Shown: positions 24,239-32,902 of the stretch, piece after piece
How positions within the stretch are numbered: the first letter of the stretch is position 1
Layout of the letters: every line of letters begins with the position of its first letter
Assembly: GCA_016703665.1 (NCBI GenBank)
Contig: JADJBS010000006.1
Coordinates: 310,001 to 374,000 of the forward strand
Direction of reading: 5' to 3'
Origin: Candidatus Defluviibacillus avedoerensis
GTDB lineage: Bacteria; Pseudomonadota; Gammaproteobacteria; Burkholderiales; Burkholderiaceae_C
Length of the DNA: 64,000 nt
Made by a program: the position numbers and the translations under genes
The notes under the pieces: generated by a model
Told to the model about the DNA's origin: nothing
Seen by the model: the letters and a program-made list of their open reading frames with translations, nothing else
The model's database searches: none

Positions 24239-25489
24239 ATGCAGTTGACAGCGCCGACTCTTTCCCCAAGCACCCAACCGATGCCGCCCAGTCGTGGGTT
24301 GGTGGTCATTTTGCTGATGCAAATTTCGCTCGGCCTGCTGGCCATGACGATTTGCCTGCCATCGATGCAGGAATGGGGTCAGCTGTTCGGTGCCGACCAG
24401 GCGCAGGTGCAGCTCACTTTCAGTGGTTATGTGGTGGCCTACGGCGCATCGCAGCTCATTTACGGCCCACTGTCTGACCGCTACGGCCGCAAAGGCATCC
24501 TGATGATCGGTCTGTCCATCGGAGCAGTAGGCTCCTGGCTGGCCGCGTTGGCCCCCGACTTGACCTGGTTGACCTTGGCGCGCGTGCTGCAGGGGAGCGG
24601 CTGCGCAGCGGGCATGGTGCTGGGGCGCTCCATGGTTCAGGACTTGTTTGCCGGGCCGCAGCGAACGCGGGTCATGGCGTATATCGGCATGACGCTGGGG
24701 CTGTGCCCGCCAGCAGCCACACTGATTGGTGGCCAGCTGCATGTGCACTTGGGCTGGCGCGCCAACTTTGTGCTGATCGGAGTGCTCGCACTGGCCTTGC
24801 TGCTCATCACCTGGCGGCAATTGCCCATGACTCGCCCGGGTGCCGGTGCAAACAATGCTGACCGACATTGGCTGGCGCACATGGGCGCTGCCTACGCGCG
24901 ACTGGCACGCGAACCCGCTTTCCTGATGTATGCCGCCCTGCTGGGCTTGACGACTGCCACGTTCTATACCTTCCTGGCCGGGGCGCCGATTGTGCTGGCC
25001 AGCTACGGCGTGGGGCCTGACCGAATTGGCTGGTACATCATGGCGGTGCCGCTGTCGTACATCTTGGGCAACTTCGCCACCAGCCGGTTGATCCACACCC
25101 TGGGCGAGCGCCACCTGATGGTGGCCGGACAAGCCAGCGCCCTGTGCGGTATCACGCTGATGATCGTGCTGGGGCTGGCTGGCCTGAAAACACCGCTGGC
25201 CTTTGCCCTGCCGCTGACGCTTCTGGGCTTAGGCCACGGCCTGCTGAACCCACCTGCGCTGGCAGGTACGGTAGGGCAGGTGCCCACGCTGGCCGGGTCT
25301 GCTTCTGCGGTGGCCGGTTTGGGGCAGCAGTTGCTGGGCGCATTGGGTGGTTTTATCGTAGGCCTGATGGCCCACGACGGTTCGGTCAATCTGGGCCTGC
25401 TGATGGCAGGCTTTACGCTGGGCGCGATCGGTGCACAGGCTTTATTGCATCGGTTTCAATGGCATCGTAGCATCAGCCCAAACGATTAG
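24239..25489 (+). CDS. MFS drug-exporter-type transporter (Bcr/CflA family)
   Basis: 416-residue inner-membrane protein with about 12 hydrophobic segments. The motif between TM2 and TM3 (GPLSDRYGRKGILMIG) and the TM5-type GWRANFVLIG segment place it in the DHA1 drug:H+ antiporter group, Bcr/CflA branch. The substrate is unknown; relatives export bicyclomycin, chloramphenicol or sulfonamides. Start choice: ATG 24239; ATG 24281 is also possible and ATG 24194 less so. It stands alone between the second CoA-transferase and a reverse-strand hydroxylase. Confidence 0.88.
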   Translation: MQLTAPTLSPSTQPMPPSRGLVVILLMQISLGLLAMTICLPSMQEWGQLFGADQAQVQLTFSGYVVAYGASQLIYGPLSDRYGRKGILMIGLSIGAVGSWLAALAPDLTWLTLARVLQGSGCAAGMVLGRSMVQDLFAGPQRTRVMAYIGMTLGLCPPAATLIGGQLHVHLGWRANFVLIGVLALALLLITWRQLPMTRPGAGANNADRHWLAHMGAAYARLAREPAFLMYAALLGLTTATFYTFLAGAPIVLASYGVGPDRIGWYIMAVPLSYILGNFATSRLIHTLGERHLMVAGQASALCGITLMIVLGLAGLKTPLAFALPLTLLGLGHGLLNPPALAGTVGQVPTLAGSASAVAGLGQQLLGALGGFIVGLMAHDGSVNLGLLMAGFTLGAIGAQALLHRFQWHRSISPND

Positions 25490-25520
25490 CGCCCGATCAC
25501 TCTGCTGGTTGGCAATGCGA

Positions 25521-26408
25521 TCAGGCTGCAGCGCCAGGGCTTGGTTTTGGCTCTGCATAGGCGCCGCCACCAAATTTCAGGGCTGTGTGCTCGCGCCTGG
25601 ACTGAACAAGCGGGTAAAACATCTGGTGGTACCAACGTTCGTGTCCAAACAGCTTATCGTCAATCAAGCCAACGTCATCGGGGTATTTCTGGGTGATGTG
25701 GGCAGAGCCAAAAAGTATGTCCCAAAAGAAAAGCAGATTGCCAAAGTTGCCTTTGTAGTTGCCAATGCCGTCTTCGTTGGTGATGGCGTGGTGAGCCCAG
25801 TGGGTAGCCGGGGTGGAAAGGGTTCTCTCCACAAGCCACATCACTGGACTAAGCGCCGGGATTTTGTAGAGCGGTTCATCCCAGCGCCAAGCGCAATGGG
25901 CGCCCAGGATGACCAAGAGCTTGAAAACGATGTAAAGCGCATAAACCATGCCGCCAAAACCCAAGTACAGCAACGCACCGCCGATCCAGAGCCCAGGCAT
26001 CATCAGGTAATAAAAGAAATTGTTGCGGAAGGTAACGCGGATGCTCATGTACTGCGCCGAGTGATGCGCGCGATGCAATGGCCAAAGCAACGGCGAATGT
26101 GACAGCCGATGCCACCAGTATTGCGTCATGTCATCACCGATGAGCAAAATGCCCACCATGGCCCACCAAGGCAAGCTGGCCAGAGAATCTTTCAGTTCGG
26201 GGGCAAACCATGCGCCTAGTTTGCCAGTGGTCAGGATGGCCAGGGGTTGCGTAATGGCTAACAAGCTGATAAACATGAGCAGTTCGAGCTTGGTGTCTTC
26301 GCTGGTGGCGTGGACCGTGTTTTTGTAGCGTCTGCTGACATACTCCATGAAGGCGAAGCCAACTATTAGGCAGACGATCAATGCGTTTTGAATCTGTGAA
26401 GGAGTCAT
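25521..26408 (-). CDS. Sterol desaturase / fatty-acid hydroxylase family membrane protein
   Basis: 295-residue di-iron membrane oxygenase. The eight-His pattern is visible: HRLSH, HRAHH, and later HWAHH with further His in the FGHERWYHQ region, between hydrophobic segments (IVCLIVGFAFMEY, WWAMVGILLIGDDM, YALYIVFKLLVILG). Members hydroxylate or desaturate lipid chains; the lipid here is not known. Single gene, convergent with the MFS transporter. Confidence 0.88.
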   Translation of the reverse strand: MTPSQIQNALIVCLIVGFAFMEYVSRRYKNTVHATSEDTKLELLMFISLLAITQPLAILTTGKLGAWFAPELKDSLASLPWWAMVGILLIGDDMTQYWWHRLSHSPLLWPLHRAHHSAQYMSIRVTFRNNFFYYLMMPGLWIGGALLYLGFGGMVYALYIVFKLLVILGAHCAWRWDEPLYKIPALSPVMWLVERTLSTPATHWAHHAITNEDGIGNYKGNFGNLLFFWDILFGSAHITQKYPDDVGLIDDKLFGHERWYHQMFYPLVQSRREHTALKFGGGAYAEPKPSPGAAA

Positions 26409-26483
26409 CGTTTGTCTCGGTTTCTGAAGTCGTTGTGCGTCAGGTCGCTTTTTTCGCCAGTCTAAAAACGCAGCAAATGCCTG

Positions 26484-26858
26484 TCAACCCGCAAAACCCT
26501 GGGCAACCAAAGCACAGGGCTGCCCAACTGCAACCCCCATCTGTTCAGCCTGCACGTTCACATGGCTGATCACCCCATCCTTCAGCGTGCTCTTGGCCTC
26601 GCCAATGCGCGCACTGGTATGCGCCACCGTACAGGCCGCCAAGCCGTGTGACTGAAGAAATGCCAGTGCAGCCAATCCCGCTTCGTCCTTGCCCACACCT
26701 GCGTCATTAAAGACACTCAACAACGGGCGCGCCGCCAAGGCGTAGCGGGCCGAGCTGATGCCCCCGTGGGAGCCACTGACCGCCAAGCAGCCCTCATCAG
26801 CGGGACCGAGCTGGGTAATGGAGTCCACCACGCGCAGTTGGGGAATGTTTGTTTTCAT
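26484..26858 (-). CDS. Conserved hypothetical protein, 124 residues
   Basis: Not recognised. The sequence has glycine-rich turns (VSGSHGGISSARYAL), a hydrophobic strand (RPLLSVFNDAGVGKDEAGLAALAFLQ), and a C-terminal GVAVGQPCALVAQGF. No signal peptide or membrane segment. It looks like a small soluble alpha/beta protein. ATG 26858 starts the compact reading; an upstream in-frame extension lies in the divergent promoter. It is divergent from a TctC-type gene with 60 bases between starts, so the two may share control. Confidence 0.6.
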   Translation of the reverse strand: MKTNIPQLRVVDSITQLGPADEGCLAVSGSHGGISSARYALAARPLLSVFNDAGVGKDEAGLAALAFLQSHGLAACTVAHTSARIGEAKSTLKDGVISHVNVQAEQMGVAVGQPCALVAQGFAG

Positions 26859-26918
26859 GGCTGAAGTATGCCGCGCAATGCGCGTTACGATCATTTGAAA
26901 CGACTGAAACCACATGCC

Positions 26919-27890
26919 ATGAAGATCTCACTCTTTCACCGAATGATTTCGCTGGTGAGCTTTGCCTTTTGCACCCTGGCGCTCGCGCAAAGCTACCCCA
27001 GCAAACCAGTCCGTCTGGTCGTACCCTTCCCGGCAGGGGGCGCCACCGACATCCTGGCGCGCACCATCAGCCAGAGGGCATCGGACAAGTTGGGCCAGCA
27101 GATCGTGATCGACAACCGGCCAGGGGCTGGCGGCACGATTGGCTCTGACCAAGTGGCCAAAGCCCCGCCCGATGGCTACACCCTGCTGATTGCCACCGGC
27201 AGCACGCATTCGATTGGCCCCATCACCAACCCCAAAATTCCCTACAACGTAGAGCGCGACTTTGCCCCCGTCGTCTACGTGGCGCGCACCAGCAGCGTGC
27301 TGGTCGTGCCGCATCATTTGCCAGTCAAGAACCTGTCTGAGTTCATTGCGCTGCTGAAAGCCAACCCTGGCAAATACAACTACGGCTCCAGTGGCAATGG
27401 AACCAACAGCCACCTCAGCGGCGAGCTGTTCAAGGCACAGGCCAATGTGTTCATGACCCACATTCCTTACCGAGGCACGGGCCTGGTATTCAACGACATG
27501 ATGTCCGGCCAGGTCCACATGCTGATGGACAACTATGTCACCTCCGCCTCCAACATCAAAGAAGGCAAGCTGCGCGTGTTGGGTGCCACCAGCTTGGAAC
27601 GCCTGCCGTTCTTGCCCGATGTCCCCACGCTCAATGAGCAAGGCCTCCAAGGCTTTGATGTGAGCAACTGGTTCGGCCTGTATGCGCCCAGAGGAACCTC
27701 TGCAGACGTGGTCGCCAAGGTCAATTCCGCCTTCAACCAGGCTCTGGCCGAGCCTGATTTACAAAAACGTCTGGCCACGCTGGGTGCTACGCCCACTGGG
27801 GGTACGCCGGATCAAATGGCGGCTGTGGTGGCAGCCGACACCGTCAAATGGGCCAAGCTGATCAAGGACCGCAAGATCGCGGTGGACTGA
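26919..27890 (+). CDS. TctC/Bug-family periplasmic solute-binding protein (second)
   Basis: 323 residues. Signal peptide (MKISLFHRM then SLVSFAFCTLALAQ, cleavage after ALA), then the family blocks VVPFPAGGATDILARTI, DNRPGAGGTIGSDQVAK, GSSGNGTNSHLSGELF, HIPYRGTGLVFNDMMSGQVHML. It binds a small carboxylate in the periplasm; no permease is nearby. ATG 26919 is the first that begins a signal peptide. The stop is one base from the convergent hotdog-like gene. Confidence 0.9.
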   Translation: MKISLFHRMISLVSFAFCTLALAQSYPSKPVRLVVPFPAGGATDILARTISQRASDKLGQQIVIDNRPGAGGTIGSDQVAKAPPDGYTLLIATGSTHSIGPITNPKIPYNVERDFAPVVYVARTSSVLVVPHHLPVKNLSEFIALLKANPGKYNYGSSGNGTNSHLSGELFKAQANVFMTHIPYRGTGLVFNDMMSGQVHMLMDNYVTSASNIKEGKLRVLGATSLERLPFLPDVPTLNEQGLQGFDVSNWFGLYAPRGTSADVVAKVNSAFNQALAEPDLQKRLATLGATPTGGTPDQMAAVVAADTVKWAKLIKDRKIAVD

Positions 27891-27891
27891 G

Positions 27892-28821
27892 TCAAGCCGC
27901 GTCTGCCGGGTAGCCGGGATAAGAGGCCTTGAACACGCCCTGGTGCAGCAGCACCTCGGCCACAGCAGTTGCGCCGTCAAACAGAGTGGTACGCGTCCAC
28001 ATGGATTCGGTGCGTTTGCTGGCTCCCAGGGCCATCAGCTCTCGCTCCAGTCGATACGGTTTACCCACGCGCACAGGCTGCCCCAGCATCTTGACCTCCA
28101 AATCGATGAATAGACCGAGCGCAGGCTGTCGCCCGGTAAAGCCTGCCTGCTTGGAAAACGCATTGGTGATCACGCTCATCATCTCAAACGGGAAGATTGC
28201 ACCGCCCCACGGCGTGGTGGCGTCCTGCTGGTGATAGCTGATGTGCTCGGTGATGGTTTGCAATTTTTGCCGCAGCGTGAACGGGTACAGATCACCCAGG
28301 TGGTCGTCCTGCCCCACGCAGATCGACTCATCTCCCAAGCCCTTCTGGCCGACTTTCAGGATGTCGAGCACATAGAGTTTCTCTGGCGGACGGGCAATGG
28401 CTGCAGCCAAGCGACTGGCCAATGCTGTTTCGCCGTGATCTGGCCCGATGGAAGCGGTGCCCGTCAGCACGGGTGTGCCGTCGGCCTTGCGTGCGTCGAT
28501 CTGGGCACGGGTAGCACCGGGGCCGTCCAAAGTCAACTGCGCCTGGACTTGTTCGCCTTCGATCACCATGGTTTGAAAGTGTGCGCTGATGCAGCCATGG
28601 CTGAACCAGCGGTCCCCCCACAGGGCAGCGGCCAGGGGTTCGAATTGCGAAAAATGGGTTGGTCCCTCAATAGGCGCCCCGGCCAGGCCCAATTTGGCAG
28701 CCGTGGCCTCATCGTGAACGCTGCTGTGGCCGTCGTAAGACTGGTTTGCCAGCATTTGCGCTGGCGTGCGAACGGGGCCGACTAGGGTCATGGGGGTTTG
28801 GCAAAGCAAAGGCGTAATCAT
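27892..28821 (-). CDS. Hotdog-like (MaoC/thioesterase-type) protein
   Basis: 309-residue cytoplasmic protein with a MaoC-like N-terminal pattern (SVHDEATAAKLGLAGAPIEGPTHFSQF, then a W-G-D-R-W-F segment and HGCISAHFQTMVIEGEQVQAQ), suggesting a hotdog dehydratase or thioesterase acting on an acyl-CoA. The C-terminal half (about 165-300) may be a second hotdog unit. ATG 28821 chosen over 28848 because it starts the hydrophilic globular reading. The divergent GST gene starts 113 bases away. Substrate not known. Confidence 0.65.
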   Translation of the reverse strand: MITPLLCQTPMTLVGPVRTPAQMLANQSYDGHSSVHDEATAAKLGLAGAPIEGPTHFSQFEPLAAALWGDRWFSHGCISAHFQTMVIEGEQVQAQLTLDGPGATRAQIDARKADGTPVLTGTASIGPDHGETALASRLAAAIARPPEKLYVLDILKVGQKGLGDESICVGQDDHLGDLYPFTLRQKLQTITEHISYHQQDATTPWGGAIFPFEMMSVITNAFSKQAGFTGRQPALGLFIDLEVKMLGQPVRVGKPYRLERELMALGASKRTESMWTRTTLFDGATAVAEVLLHQGVFKASYPGYPADAA

Positions 28822-28933
28822 GCGCAAATCGTAGCTGCTACCCAGCACAAAACGTGACGCTTAGAGGACATCAACTGCCGGGTTTGCCGCTATATTGGGC
28901 AGCTGCTTATTCATCCACAAAGGCTCAGAAAAA

Positions 28934-29542
28934 ATGCTCACCCTGCGCTCGTCACCTGCCACTCCGTTTGGCCGCAAGATTTCCATGTCCCTGGGCGTGC
29001 TGGGTATGACCGAGCAAGTCACGGTGGTCAATGCCGACACCTTGAGCGCCACCGACAGCCTGCGCGAGCAAAACCCGCTGGGCAAAATCCCTACTTTGAT
29101 TCTGGAAGACGGTGAGCCGGTGTTTGACTCCCGCGTCATCATCGAATACCTGAACGACCGCGATGGGCGGGGGATTTTGATTCCTGCCGCTGGCCTGGCG
29201 CGCATGCGGGTACTGCGCCAGCAGGCGGTTGCCGATGGATTGCTGGACGCGTCCATCCTGAAAGTGTACGAGGGCCGCTTTCGCCCCCCCGAGCACCATG
29301 TACAAAAGTGGCTCGACCACCAGCAGGGCAAGATTGACCGTGGTTTGGCCTTCGCCGAAGCCACGTTGAGCACCCCACGCGACGGGCTGCCTCACATTGG
29401 CGAAATCACTTTAGCGTGCGCGCTGGGTTATATGGACTTTCGGTTTGCTGGCAGTTGGCGGGCCAACCACCCCAAGCTGGTGGCGTGGCTAGATCACTTT
29501 GCCACGAGGACGCCCGCTTACGCTGCCACGGTGCCAAGGTAA
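28934..29542 (+). CDS. Glutathione S-transferase family protein (second)
   Basis: 202 residues. The N-terminal domain has LRSSPATPFGRKISMSL (Ser active-site region), NPLGKIPTL with cis-Pro, and PVFDSRVIIEYLN for glutathione; the C-terminal helical domain has GEITLACALGYMDFRF. ATG 28934 is preceded by AAAGG. Its length and S-P-x-x-R start are of the short bacterial GST type. A possible Pho box lies just after its stop and serves the next gene. Confidence 0.88.
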   Translation: MLTLRSSPATPFGRKISMSLGVLGMTEQVTVVNADTLSATDSLREQNPLGKIPTLILEDGEPVFDSRVIIEYLNDRDGRGILIPAAGLARMRVLRQQAVADGLLDASILKVYEGRFRPPEHHVQKWLDHQQGKIDRGLAFAEATLSTPRDGLPHIGEITLACALGYMDFRFAGSWRANHPKLVAWLDHFATRTPAYAATVPR

Positions 29543-29547
29543 AAAAA

Positions 29548-29565
29548 TCGTCACACGGCTGTCAC
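29548..29565 (+). promoter_or_regulatory. Candidate Pho box upstream of phoX
   Basis: Two 7-base repeats, TCGTCAC (29548-29554) and CTGTCAC (29559-29565), start 11 bases apart with a 4-base spacer, the layout of the PhoB site (CTGTCAT repeats). It lies about 53-70 bases before the phoX start, suited to phosphate-starvation control. Confidence 0.6.
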
Positions 29566-29617
29566 AGCCGTTCAAAAGAATGCACAGGTTCACTCTTTCA
29601 ACCTGGAGCTTTCTTTG

Positions 29618-31798
29618 ATGATCACCCGCTCAACGCCGCCTGTCGCCGCATCCCAGTACGATGACAACGAAATCGTCAACCCGACGGCCAGCGCCCACAT
29701 GGACGACATTCTGGCCGCCAGACTGAGCCGCCGTAGCGCCCTCAAGGGCGGCGTCAGCGCGACGACCGCCGCCTTGTTGGGTGGGTTGGGGCTTACAGCC
29801 TGTGGAGGTGGCAACAGCACTGCCACTGAGAACCCAAAAGCACTCGTGCTGGGGTTCAACGCTGTGGCCAAGAACTTAAGCGATTGGGTGACTGTGCCCG
29901 ATGGCTACCAGGTAAGCATCTTGCATGCACTGGGCGACCCACTGCAATTCGGCGACGAATCATGGAAAAACGATGGCAGTGAAACCGCCGATTCCTACAA
30001 CCGGCGAGTAGGTGACGGCCATGACGGCATGTACTTCTTTGGTCTAAGCGAAGACGGCAAGTACGACGCTGGCCGCTCTGACCGTGGTTTGTTGGCTGTG
30101 AACCATGAATACGTTGTGCAGCCCTATGGCCTGCATCCTGCTGGTATCACAGCAGGTGCGGCCCGCGTTGCGAGTGAAGTGGAAAAAGAGATCTACGCCC
30201 ATGGCGTCAGCGTGGCAGAAGTGAAACGGGGCACCGGCAACGACATGAGCATGGTGCGAGGGTCACGATTTAACCGACGGATCACTTCGGCGACCGAAAT
30301 GGCGTTTACCGGCCCGGCCAAAGGCAGTGCGTTGGTAAAAACCAAGTTCTCCACGGACGGACTGAAAACCCGTGGCACCAACAACAACTGCGCCAATGGC
30401 TACACCCCTTGGGGCACTTACCTCACGTGCGAAGAGAACTGGCTGAATGTCGTTGCCCGGGCTGCCGGTGACAACGCCCAGCGTGCGGCCAAAGAGGTTG
30501 TTGGGCTGAACCGCTATGGCCTGCCAGAAAATCGCAAGAACCCGTACCTTTGGGACACCGCTGGCACCTCCGATCTGTTCGTCCGCTGGACATCATCCGT
30601 CACGGGCGCAACGGCTGCCGACGACTACCGCAACATCGCCAACACGTTTGGCTGGGTTGTCGAAATTGACCCGTTCAACGCAACGTCTACCCCGGCCAAG
30701 CGCACAGCGCTGGGCCGCTTTAACCACGAAGGTGCCTGGCCTGCGCCCGCGGTGGTGGGCCAACCCATCGTGATGTACATGGGCGACGATGCGCGCAATG
30801 AATACATCTACAAGTTCGTTTCCAAGGCCGTGTGGGACGCCAACGATGTCAACGGCGGCATGACCGCAGGTTCCAAGTACCTTGATGAAGGCACGCTGTA
30901 TGTTGCCAAGTTCAACGCCGATGGCTCAGGCCAGTGGCTGGAATTGACTTTTGGCAAAAATGGGATTGATGCCAGCAACGCAAGCTATGCCTTCGCTGAT
31001 CAGGCGGACGTGGTCACGCATGCCCGCATCGCTGCAGACGTCCGTGGTGCAACCAAAATGGATCGCCCAGAATGGGGTGGCGTCAATCCGCTCAATGGCG
31101 AAGCGTATATGACCCTCACCAACAACAGCAACCGTGTCGCAACGACTGCCACCCCCACCGGCAGCCAGCTCAAGCCCGACGCTGCCAACCCACGCTACTA
31201 CGAAGACATGAAGGGCACGACCTCGCAAAAAGGCAACCCAAATGGCCACATCATCCGCTGGCGCGAAGCCAACGGCAGTGTCGCTGCTACCAGCTTTGCC
31301 TGGGATATTTACCTGTTTGCTGCGCAATCCGACGCGGCGTCCAATGTGAACCTGTCGGGTTTGACTGCCGTCAACGATTTTTCCAGCCCTGACGGCCTTT
31401 ATTTCGACCCCAGAGGCTTGCTGTGGATTCAGACCGACGATGGTGCGTACACCGATGTGACGAACTGCATGATGCTGGCCGCCGTACCGGGCAAAGTCGG
31501 TGACGGCGGCACGGCCACAGCTGCAGGTGGCACCGCCACCGTCAAAGGCGCCAACGCGACTGCAGACAATGTGCGCCGCTTCCTTGTTGGACCGAAGGAT
31601 TGCGAAATTACTGGCATTGCGGTGACACCTGATGGAAAGACGCTTTTCTTCAACGTTCAGCATCCGGGCGAAAACGGCAGTTTGAACAGCCCAACCAGTG
31701 CGTGGCCAGCCAGCCAGACAGAAACGGGTTCCACCAAGCGGCCTCGCTCGGCTACCGTGGTGGTGACCCGCAAGGACAGCGGCACCATTGGCGTTTGA
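29618..31798 (+). CDS. phoX: PhoX-family (DUF839) alkaline phosphatase
   Basis: 726-residue exported phosphatase. A twin-arginine signal is clear (LSRRSALKGG then a hydrophobic stretch ending LGLTACGGG). The mature part has DUF839 blocks: DGMYFFGL, LLAVNHEYV, NNCANGYTPWGTYLTCEENW, GRFNHEGAWPAPAV, RPEWGGVNPL, DGLYFDPRGLLWIQTD. PhoX enzymes use Fe and Ca and release phosphate from organic esters outside the cytoplasm; folding before Tat export fits the metal cofactor. ATG 29618 has GGAG at good distance; TTG 29615 is just before it. The upstream Pho box suggests PhoB control. Confidence 0.93.
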   Translation: MITRSTPPVAASQYDDNEIVNPTASAHMDDILAARLSRRSALKGGVSATTAALLGGLGLTACGGGNSTATENPKALVLGFNAVAKNLSDWVTVPDGYQVSILHALGDPLQFGDESWKNDGSETADSYNRRVGDGHDGMYFFGLSEDGKYDAGRSDRGLLAVNHEYVVQPYGLHPAGITAGAARVASEVEKEIYAHGVSVAEVKRGTGNDMSMVRGSRFNRRITSATEMAFTGPAKGSALVKTKFSTDGLKTRGTNNNCANGYTPWGTYLTCEENWLNVVARAAGDNAQRAAKEVVGLNRYGLPENRKNPYLWDTAGTSDLFVRWTSSVTGATAADDYRNIANTFGWVVEIDPFNATSTPAKRTALGRFNHEGAWPAPAVVGQPIVMYMGDDARNEYIYKFVSKAVWDANDVNGGMTAGSKYLDEGTLYVAKFNADGSGQWLELTFGKNGIDASNASYAFADQADVVTHARIAADVRGATKMDRPEWGGVNPLNGEAYMTLTNNSNRVATTATPTGSQLKPDAANPRYYEDMKGTTSQKGNPNGHIIRWREANGSVAATSFAWDIYLFAAQSDAASNVNLSGLTAVNDFSSPDGLYFDPRGLLWIQTDDGAYTDVTNCMMLAAVPGKVGDGGTATAAGGTATVKGANATADNVRRFLVGPKDCEITGIAVTPDGKTLFFNVQHPGENGSLNSPTSAWPASQTETGSTKRPRSATVVVTRKDSGTIGV

Positions 31799-31928
31799 GA
31801 CTTCTCATTCAGCCATTCAAAACGGGGGGCGACCCGCTCTTTGCGCGCACCTGCGCTTTGACAAGAGCGGTGGCCCTGCGCTACGGAGATAGCACTTCTA
31901 CCGTGAAGTCCATGGGCATAATTTGCAC

Positions 31929-32876
31929 ATGGACCGCCTCAAAACGCTGGAAACCTTTTGCGCCATCGTGGCGCGTGGCAGCCTGACGGCTGCGGCCCAG
32001 GCCGAGGGCATTGCACCCGCCGTGATTGGCAGGCGCATTGATGCACTCGAAGAGCGTCTGGGTGTCAAGCTGCTGGTGCGCAGCACCCGGCGTATCAGCC
32101 TCACACACGAGGGCAGCGCGTTTTTAGAAGACTGCCAGCGCATCCTGTCAGACTTGGCCAATGCCGAGGCCAGCGTGTCGGCCGGTGGCGTCAAAGCGAG
32201 TGGTCACTTGAGAGTGACCGCACCCGCTGGATTTGGCCGCCGCCATGTGGCGCCGCTGGTGCCGCTGTTCCGGGAGTTGCACCCGGACGTAACCTTATCG
32301 CTGAACTTGAGCGACCGTGTGATTGATATCGCCAGCGAAGGCTTTGACTGCGCGGTACGCGTGGGCGATTTGACTGATTCGTCCCTGGTGGGTGTGCGAC
32401 TGGGCGATAACCGCCGCCTGTGTGTAGCCACGCCGTCCTACCTGCAGCGTCATGGCACGCCCAAGCACCCACAGGATTTGGTCCGTTTTGACTGCCTAAC
32501 GTTGTCCAGCGATGCATCACAAACCCGGGGTTGGGCGTTTCGCCTACCTCCTAACGCGGCCAAAGGGGAGACAGACAGCCACTTGATCTATATGCGGCCG
32601 CAAGGTCCGTTAGATTGCTCAGACGGTCAGGTGTTGCACGATTGGTGCCTGCGCGGATACGGCATTGCCTGGCGCAGCACCTGGGAGGTGGAAGGCGAAA
32701 TCGCTGGCGGGCAGCTGGTTGCGCTGCTAGAGGACTTTGCTGCGCCACCCAACGGCATTTACGCCATGTTCCCAAGCGCCAAGCATTTGCCGTTACGTGT
32801 GCGGCTGTGGATTGACTTTTTGAAGCATCACTACAGCCTGCCAGACTTCTGGAAACGATCGGTAGGGCCTGGGTAA
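31929..32876 (+). CDS. LysR-family transcriptional regulator (second)
   Basis: 315 residues. HTH MDRLKTLETFCAIVARGSLTAAAQ, then PAVIGRRIDALEERLGV and LTHEGSAFL, then the effector domain with AGFGRRHVAPLVP. CrgA/DsdC-like group. It lies between phoX and the glycosylation genes on the same strand, and has no divergent partner, so its target is not clear. ATG 31929 chosen; TTG 31923 is two codons upstream. Confidence 0.92.
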   Translation: MDRLKTLETFCAIVARGSLTAAAQAEGIAPAVIGRRIDALEERLGVKLLVRSTRRISLTHEGSAFLEDCQRILSDLANAEASVSAGGVKASGHLRVTAPAGFGRRHVAPLVPLFRELHPDVTLSLNLSDRVIDIASEGFDCAVRVGDLTDSSLVGVRLGDNRRLCVATPSYLQRHGTPKHPQDLVRFDCLTLSSDASQTRGWAFRLPPNAAKGETDSHLIYMRPQGPLDCSDGQVLHDWCLRGYGIAWRSTWEVEGEIAGGQLVALLEDFAAPPNGIYAMFPSAKHLPLRVRLWIDFLKHHYSLPDFWKRSVGPG

Positions 32877-32902
32877 AATCAAACGCTTTGCCCAGCGCCT
32901 GA

